Shown piece by piece: positions 58,051-64,000 of a stretch of 64,000 nt of DNA. The notes under the pieces are model-generated. The model had not been told where the DNA came from, searched no databases, and worked only from the letters and a program-made list of their open reading frames with translations. Positions within the stretch are counted from its first letter, which is position 1; every line of letters starts with the position of its first letter. The stretch spans positions 1,178,001 to 1,242,000 of the forward strand of contig JAFFJZ010000011.1 of NCBI GenBank assembly GCA_018340375.1. The letters run 5' to 3'. Source of the DNA: Gonatopus flavifemur. Taxonomy: Eukaryota > Arthropoda > Insecta > Hymenoptera > Dryinidae. Both the position numbers and the translations under genes were made by a program.

Positions 58051-58116
58051 GAGCATGCTATACGATATTGCACGAGTATGCTATACGATATTATACGACT
58101 ATGCTATACGATATTA
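58051..58116. repeat. 23-bp tandem repeat, nearly 3 copies
   Basis: Unit GAGYATGCTATACGATATTR plus three bases, repeated at 58051, 58074 and 58097 with one or two changes per copy. Confidence 0.92.
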
Positions 58117-58131
58117 AGAACTTTTTGAATC

Positions 58132-58189
58132 TTCATGCAGTTTTAATGTATGGGAATCAGTTCTAGAGACATAGTTAAAACTGCATGAA
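58132..58189. repeat. Short inverted repeat, TTCATGCAGTTTTAA arms
   Basis: A perfect 15-bp arm pair separated by 28 bases. Immediately follows the 23-bp tandem array. Confidence 0.85.
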
Positions 58190-58874
58190 CGAGTGTCTAA
58201 GGAAATTTTCATATACAATTGCCATTGAATTTCAGATTTACGCATATGAAGTTCACGAGTGATTCCACATACATATGAACATTCATATGAACATTCATAT
58301 GAAATAATTTCCAAATATTCATATATTAATTTTCATGAAGCATAGTTTTGCTGTAGGAATTTGCTATATCACATGCATATGAACATTCTGAAACTCATGA
58401 CTAAAATCCAGTTTAATTATGAATTTTTGAAATTAACCGCGAGATGTATTGAAATTCATACAACAGTGCACGGAGAAACATTAATCCCAATAATGACAAA
58501 TATACATGTTATAGCTCATTATCCAAAAATTATTGGTTCCGCATAAACGAACACCGTTGCGGAAGTTATTGTGATTCATTGGATTTGAATGGATGCACGT
58601 TTCATATTATTATTTCAATATCTAAAATACGAATTAAAGACAGTAATAAGAACGTAAATTTATATTGCATAAATGAAGTGAGATATACAACGAATTTTCA
58701 ATCGATATAAATTAGGCTGTTTCGCTGTAAAAAAAGAAATAATAATAAAAATAAGTCGGTCTCCCGACAAAAGATTTCGGAGGATGATCATGAAGCCGTC
58801 AACCGACCATTGGACTCTCTTTGGTAGCTTGTATCATCCTTATAGTCCGGTTCTGCGAGGGAAGAGAGAGAAAG

Positions 58875-58910
<36 letters not shown>

Positions 58911-59435
58911 CAGCTCGGTATTAAATAAACTCCCTTTCAGAGCTTGGCCAGTTATCTTCGATGGTATTTTAAAAGGGGCATTTAGGCCCATTTTAGCTAC
59001 TCACACAAAGCCCCTAAACTTCTCCCTGAAGTCCCCCTTCCATGTTAGAAACTCTTTTCACGCCCCCACCATATCTGACACGCGCCCTACACACCGATAC
59101 TGTATAAGCTTAAAGGCCTCTGACTTTTACGATTCTGTTCAAGTGGTCATAAAAGTGAACTTTATTGCCATCATGATTTTCAAGTGAACGCCTGCCACCT
59201 GTCGGAGTCCTACAAGAATGAAAAATATCTCCAAGTGGTAGTATTTTCTTCATCATTATCACTCTAATTCATCACTTCGAACTGTATTCTTAATGATAGT
59301 GTTTTGCAATAATTTATCCTTTACATTGCCGTTCTTGTGATTTTTTTTCCTCAAAATTTCAAAAAGATGTCGATGAATATGATAATTGATACTCAAAAAA
59401 ACGTTGTATTCATTCAGTTTCCGTTATCTCATGCA
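58190..59435. other. Unassigned DNA with short tandem words and a GA microsatellite
   Basis: TTCATATGAACA occurs in tandem near 58270-58300. 58864-58906 is a GA microsatellite. 58900-59200 is somewhat less AT-rich. A solo left-type end CACGGAGAAACATTAATCCC lies near 58470. No gene recognised. Confidence 0.45.
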
Positions 59436-59988
59436 CACTGTTAGAAAAATTCTTGAATTTAATACGAAATTGTTTATGGAATATTATATTTCCATTAAGC
59501 GTGTGCGAGTACTCGAAATTGTCGAGTATCCTCGAGTCGAGCCGAGTGGAGTACTTTCCGCTCCTCGGAATTTTTGAGCTACTCGATGTTCTTCGAGCTC
59601 CTCGAAATTCTTCAAGCTGATCTTCTTCTTCTAAAAATTACATGTATCCATTGATGAATTCATTATTGCTCCTCAGAAAATACATACACTAAACATAATG
59701 TGAGTAAATATTTCTATAAATTCATTGCTCCTTTTTCAATATTATGATTAGAATTCGTCTTAATTCCATCATGCATTACAATATGTACAAATTGATGGTT
59801 TGAAAATATATCAGTTACATTTTTTATATCTGAAATTATTTTAAATTGAATTATGCTCTCATTCCTTTGAAATAATTCAGCACCCCTTCTAGTTACACTT
59901 TTTACAAACTGAAATGGAAAATATTTGGATGATATTAAAATCATTAAATGAGCCTGTTATACTTTATCTAGAATTTGTTTTGTTTAGG

Positions 59989-60307
59989 TAAACCTCCATC
60001 AAAATTATCGAAATTTCTTGCAACTATCGACAAAGTAAGTCCTTAAGAACTTGATGCATCGGAACAAGAAGTAAAGAAATATTTTTCAGAAAGCTTGGTA
60101 TCGCCAGATACAAATATCAGATTATGGTGGAAACAAAACTCAAATGAATATCCTATGATAGCTCAACTTGCCCACATCTTATCTATTCTCGTAACTCAAA
60201 TAAGCAGCGAAAGAGTTTTCTCTGATGCAGGAAACGTCGTGACCGCCACCCACGCTAGATTATTGACAGATCATGTTGAAGAACTATGCTTGTTGCGTAA
60301 CAATTGA
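59989..60307 (+). pseudogene. hAT transposase, C-terminal dimerisation domain fragment
   Basis: The open frame 60047-60307 encodes ELDASEQEVKKYF, then LWWKQNSNEYPMIAQLAHIL, QISSERVFSDAGN and a final LLRNN before the stop. This is the hATC dimerisation region of hAT transposases (the LWW...YP...LA...SSER.FS.AG pattern), through which the enzyme forms its active multimer. Upstream, a polypyrimidine stretch ending TTTTGTTTAG at 59988 could be the acceptor of the last intron, but 60030-60046 already contains a stop in this frame. The BED zinc finger and the catalytic RNase H-like core are missing: the left 500 bases of the element are AT-rich and non-coding. The fragment cannot work as a transposase. 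It shows that the element descends from an autonomous hAT and that this last exon has stayed open, so loss was fairly recent or the exon is short enough to survive by chance. Confidence 0.9.
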
Positions 60308-60327
60308 AAAATTGAGTATTGTGAGTA

Positions 60328-60509
60328 CACGGAGAAAATATTTCATCAAATATTACAGTGTACCACCGGATCAGGGCGTCACATCGGTTTCTTCGAGAAA
60401 AATTACTGTGTGATTCTATGCAACCACACAGTAATTTTTCTCGAAGAAACCGATGTGGCACCTTGATCCGGTGGTACACTGTAATATTTGATGAAATATT
60501 TTCTCCGTG
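60328..60509. mobile_element. MITE hairpin, CACGGAGAAAATATTTC ends, inside the hAT
   Basis: 182 bp and almost perfectly palindromic: CACGGAGAAAATATTTCATC and CCACCGGATCA mirror the right arm ending TTTTCTCCGTG. Flanks are TA and TA. It lies 20 bases after the transposase stop codon. The near-identical arms suggest a young insertion. Confidence 0.95.
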
Positions 60510-60688
60510 TAGATTTGATCGAAATATTGTTAAAAAGGTTTTGAAGGGATGTTCATCGAGAAAATATATCTATTCGTATTATTACCTTCGCAAATTTCAA
60601 TTTCATACTACATATAATCATTCGAGATATATATATTAATTTGTCGATGACTTGTTCCACATGTTATGAAATAAAACAGAATATTGGA

Positions 60689-60818
60689 CCCTGGCAAAAA
60701 TATTCCATAAAATCCTGTTAAGAGTTTCCAAAGTTCTGATTGGATACCACTGAATTCCTTTGAACCCCACTCAATTTCCCGTTCGTCAATGAGATTTTAT
60801 GGAATATTTTTAACAGGG
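60689..60818. mobile_element. MITE, CCCTGGCAAAAATATTCC ends, inside the hAT
   Basis: 130 bp. CCCTGGCAAAAATATTCC mirrors GGAATATTTTTAACAGGG; flanks are GA and GA. The tips resemble those of the CCCTGG family (6281, 47302), but the interior differs. Confidence 0.9.
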
Positions 60819-61285
60819 GAAAAATGTGTTGGAAAATGAATTAATTCCATAAATGAATTCCGATAAATTTCGATCAGTGTATATACTGCAATTAATTGAA
60901 AATCTCTATTCCGGAACCATTGCCAATTTAGCATGTTCAGATATGATCTAAAAATCCGCGTCATAATAACAAACAAAGATCCCCTCTAACGAGGAAACAA
61001 TAATGAAAATTATAATGCGTTATTCTCCTCTTCAAGGATGATTTGAAATAACTTGAATAACACAGTATTGTCCCTTGCTTTGTGAAGTTTCAGCATCTTG
61101 ATGGAATTTGGATGTTTTATATGCTCTGGATTGTCAAAATTCATTGAATACTCGGATATTTGTCGAGTACTCTAAAAATTATTGATTACTCGAAAGTTTT
61201 CGAGTACTCGTAGATTTCCAGTACTCGGCTCGAAACTCGAATTACTTGACTCGACTGGACTCGAAGAAAAATCAGTACTCGCGCA

Positions 61286-61454
61286 CCCAAGTAGAAATGC
61301 TCTAATTATTGACAAGTTTTGTAACGCTTAACTAGCCAGATGCTAGACACTTGCAAGTGCCTCGCCAGAACCCTACGAGGCACTTGCAAGCATCTAGTTT
61401 TTGGCTAGTTAAGCGTTAAAAATCTCGTCAATTACTAAAGGATTTCTACTAGGG
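61286..61454. mobile_element. MITE, CCCTAGTAGAAATGCTC family, copy 3, in the hAT terminus
   Basis: 169 bp, CCCAAGTAGAAATGCTC to GGATTTCTACTAGGG; flanks are CA and CA. It has split the last bases of the hAT terminal inverted repeat (GCGCA before it, CACCCCTA after it), so this hAT end can no longer be cut out. Confidence 0.95.
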
Positions 61455-61730
61455 CACCCCTAATTTCTATATTCAATTTAATCATAGTTCCTCAATTTAA
61501 TATTAATGATGAAATTTTTGAATTGTTTTCTGAAATGTCACAATTGTTCATTAAATTTCATCAATATGTTATTAAAATTAGGAAGACAATTCTCAACATT
61601 AAGAAGAAAATTCTTGAAATTAAGAATTATACTATTGACTTCAATATTTCATTATAGAATTTAATAAACCTTTCATGTAAAAAAGTTCATCATATTCTGA
61701 TGAAGTTTCAGGCAGATTTTTCTAACAGTG

Positions 61731-62296
61731 ATATAACGAAAATAATATTTTCTTTTTTCAAGTAAATTTGTTTTGAATGAAGAAATATTGTGTCAGTTCA
61801 AGACAAATTTGAAACCCAAATCTGAACCGGTTTCTCTGTCTATTCGTCGCTGGAATAAAAAATTGTCCAATTTGTTGGCCGTTACAGCAGAAAACTTGAC
61901 TACTGCAGCGAAATTGGTGTGACCTTATCTTTTGTTTTCCGTGTCATACTTGATATGATGCGACCGTGTTTAGGAAAAAGTGAATGCTTCAGAAAAAGGT
62001 GATCGTCTCATTAAATTTATCCAAGGATAGGGAAATCATCAGTAAGAAGGATTTTTGGAATCAAACACTGCTAGAGTATCGATTTTTATTTGCCAATAAT
62101 TCTCATCGTGTTGGAGGTAATAACTGGAGCAGCACGAATATAATGAAGCACTGAAGCGTTTTCAATCAAATTCCCAAGTGAGTTGTGCACTGAAAAAAAA
62201 GAACCATTTATTCGATACAGATAAACTTGTTTCATTGTAATGAGAAATGACGTTTTAACAATAAACATTTTCTCTACAATAATATCCTAGTATAGA
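61731..62296. other. Unassigned AT-rich DNA
   Basis: A solo left-type end CACTGAAAAAAAAGAACC lies near 62188. No gene recognised. Confidence 0.4.
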
Positions 62297-62479
62297 CCCT
62301 GTAAAAAGTCGGACTGAATGTGGCTGCATCTTACTTGAAAACTTGCGTGAAATTCAGTCTATTTTGTGATGTCAGAATTTGTTTCCGGTGCTAACTTTTA
62401 GCTGAAACAGAGCTGGTTTTGGCTGCATCTGAAAATAAGTTAATAATCAGGATGAAAGTAAGTTGTACTTCTTACAATG
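62297..62479. mobile_element. MITE, CACTGTAAAAAGT family, copy 3 (inverted)
   Basis: 183 bp, CCCTGTAAAAAGTCGGAC to GTTGTACTTCTTACAATG; flanks are GA and GA. Contains CTGGTTTTGGCTGCATCT, the complement of the word in copies 1 and 2. Confidence 0.88.
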
Positions 62480-62536
62480 GATTTAAGAACATATATAGGG
62501 AGAAAAATGCAGATCGAAAATATACTGATTTTTATC

Positions 62537-62813
62537 CTCTCTGAATTTCTTGGAGTCGAAATCCACTCCCAAAGAGTGAAAACACTGCAAGTCCAAAAAG
62601 AGTTAGATTCCACTCTTATAGAGTGAATTTTCACTCTCTTGGAGTCAGGGTGTCACTCTTATTAGAAGGTGAAATTTCACTCTCTAAGCCGAGTTGAACC
62701 TTCACTCTTATGGAGTGAAAAGTCGCTCCTCAGGAGTGGAATCTCACTCTTCCCGGACTTGCAGTATTTTCACTCTTCAAGAGTGAATTTTCCACTCCAA
62801 GGAATTTAGAGAG
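62537..62813. mobile_element. MITE, CTCTCTAAAT family, copy 2
   Basis: 277 bp, CTCTCTGAATTTCTTGGAG to CTCCAAGGAATTTAGAGAG; flanks are TC and TC. The interior alternates GAGTGAA and TTCACTC, as at 42801-43071. Confidence 0.93.
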
Positions 62814-62870
62814 TCAATAGTCCAATAACGGAAAAAGATTTGTTTTCAATCTGAAAAAAAGTTTTTTCGT

Positions 62871-63067
62871 CATATTTAATCTTTAATAAACATACCCACA
62901 ACTTTTCAAAACAATATCTCAATTTTGTCTATGAGAAAAGAATTTTCCCTTGAAAATCTTAACCAGAAAGACCCCTTGAAAACCTAAGAAATACCCTCAG
63001 ATTTCAAGAAACATTCTAACATTTTCACCACAGATTACTATATTTTCGACCAGCATTTTTCTCCGTG
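62871..63067. repeat. Right-end relative of the 31-kb fold-back
   Basis: AATAAACATACC, CTTTTCAAAACAATATCTC and AACCAGAAAGACCCCTTGA follow the right arm of 31013-31866, then continue to a clean terminus AGCATTTTTCTCCGTG with TA after. This shows the family's true end is of the CACGGAGAAAA type. Confidence 0.78.
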
Positions 63068-63911
63068 TATATGCGCCATCATTCAAATTACCATTTCTTC
63101 ATCACATTCGTCCTTTCCCATTCGATTGTTTCGAATCAATCAGGCTGAAACTCACACGGCACCACTACCCTTTGAATTTATAACTATGGTATCAATTTTA
63201 TCAAAATTGAAGAAATAAAGCGGAACACTGGTAGAAATGCTCGCTGAAAGTTTTTTTCGAGTACATTCATGAATTCAGTTTTATACACGTTTTATATTAA
63301 ATTTAATGTGAGCCATCGCAAAATCTACAGTTTTTTCATGTTTTTGTACATTAAATGCCATGTAGGATACGTATGAACCCGAATTCAGGTACATGATTGA
63401 CAAAGGCTTCCAGATATTTCTGATAGCGAAGATATGCATGTTCGCAGTTCATTCACAGACGAACTGTTCTTTTTACAAAAATTCTCAAAATTTGATGAAT
63501 CAATCTTCCACCTCCGAAGAGAAGGGTTTTTTTATTGTGCGGATCCTATAAAATTTTTGGTGTTCAATATCCAAATCTCTCACACGACAGCAGATCTTAC
63601 AACTACAAGAGCAAATTCAGGTCCCATTGTTGTGCAAGTTTATATGCAAATTCTTCTTTCCGGTGAAACGCTGTAAAATGCTTAGTTTTGGAGCTAACTC
63701 TATACCAACCTATCTACACTCCATACTAACATTTCTTAATATCTCATCAGAGGGAAAAACATCAGTATTATTCTTTGAACCCGTCATATAATTATACTAG
63801 GAGTTAAAATGAGAGATCTTATACTATGACCAATGACAGTGCCAATTAAAAATGCTGCGCCTGTAATGAAAACCATTATCGATTATCAGTACCGTGTCAG
63901 CCGCAAGGACT
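63068..63911. other. Unassigned AT-rich DNA
   Basis: No gene or transposon recognised; an 80-codon frame at 63434-63676 shows no motif. Confidence 0.4.
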
Positions 63912-64000
63912 CCCTTAATAGAAATCACTCTAGTAATTCTCTAGGCCTTGTGAGACCTCACCAGGCCCTTGTGAGGGACTTGCAAGGCCTTTTAATCGCC
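63912..64000. mobile_element. CCCTAGTAG-like MITE, left end, cut by window edge
   Basis: CCCTTAATAGAAATCACTC then GGCCTTGTGAGACCTCACC. It resembles the left arm of the CCCTAGTAG families and runs off the end of the window. Confidence 0.6.

Larger units (their letters stand above)
59496..61462 (+). mobile_element. hAT element, 2.0 kb, internally deleted, with three nested MITEs
   Basis: Left terminus TAAGCGTGTGCGAGTACTCG; the right terminus, once the nested MITE is set aside, is AGTACTCGCGCACCCCTA. Flanking octamers ATTTCCAT (59488-59495) and ATTTCTAT (61463-61470) differ by one base. Subterminal zones at both ends are full of ACTCGA/TACTCG words. Only the 3' end of the transposase gene remains. 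Nested MITEs lie at 60328-60509, 60689-60818 and 61286-61454. Confidence 0.93.
59436..61730. mobile_element. Outer MITE-like element, CACTGTTAGAAAAAT ends, host of the hAT
   Basis: CACTGTTAGAAAAATTCTTG at the left mirrors GATTTTTCTAACAGTG at the right. Without the hAT insertion it would be about 320 bp. Flanks CA and AT do not match, so its own duplication has decayed. A related end occurs near 17559. Confidence 0.65.

Overview
The window looks like AT-rich nuclear DNA of an animal, most likely an insect. The base composition, the decayed mariner (DD34D) and hAT transposases, the GA/CA microsatellites and the density of short inverted-repeat transposons all fit. A hymenopteran is plausible, but no host protein was found to prove it. 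I see no intact host gene. The open reading frames are short, and the longest (about 150 codons) lie in repeat DNA or show no family motif. I read the window as intergenic or long-intron DNA. A few stretches of higher GC may hold promoters or untranslated exons (about 14.28-14.70, 22.0-22.96, 29.94-30.48, 35.5-36.1 and 55.1-55.75 kb).

The dominant content is non-autonomous DNA transposons (MITEs and fold-back elements). About 45 have both ends visible. They fall into two terminal classes: ends of the form CAC(T/G)G...C(A/C)(G/C)TG, and ends of the form CCC...GGG or CTCTCT...AGAGAG. In nearly all of them the two flanks carry the same dinucleotide. It is often TA but just as often CA, TT, TG, TC, CT, AT, GG, AG, GA or AA, so these families make 2-bp target duplications with only a loose TA preference. 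Several insertions are confirmed by an empty site inside the window.

Layout: 0-3 kb holds two CACTGAGAG fold-backs, one of them inserted in the 3' end of a dead hAT element. 5.9-9.3 kb holds five MITEs. 10.9-13.5 kb is a dense nested cluster. 14.9-15.8 kb is a mariner transposase pseudogene on the minus strand. 16.5-29.2 kb is a run of MITEs, including a 1-kb element with a tRNA-like piece. 31-34.4 kb holds a large fold-back, a long inverted repeat and a near-perfect hairpin. 37-47.7 kb repeats the same families. 50.7 kb has a 102-bp hAT MITE with a perfect 8-bp duplication. 59.4-61.7 kb is a nest: an outer element, a hAT element with a surviving transposase C-terminus, and three MITEs inside it.

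Nothing resembles a CRISPR, operon, phage or other multi-gene system. The most notable signal is the shared 2-bp, non-TA-restricted target duplication across many unrelated-looking MITE families. It suggests one or a few related transposases working in trans, whose source is not in this window.
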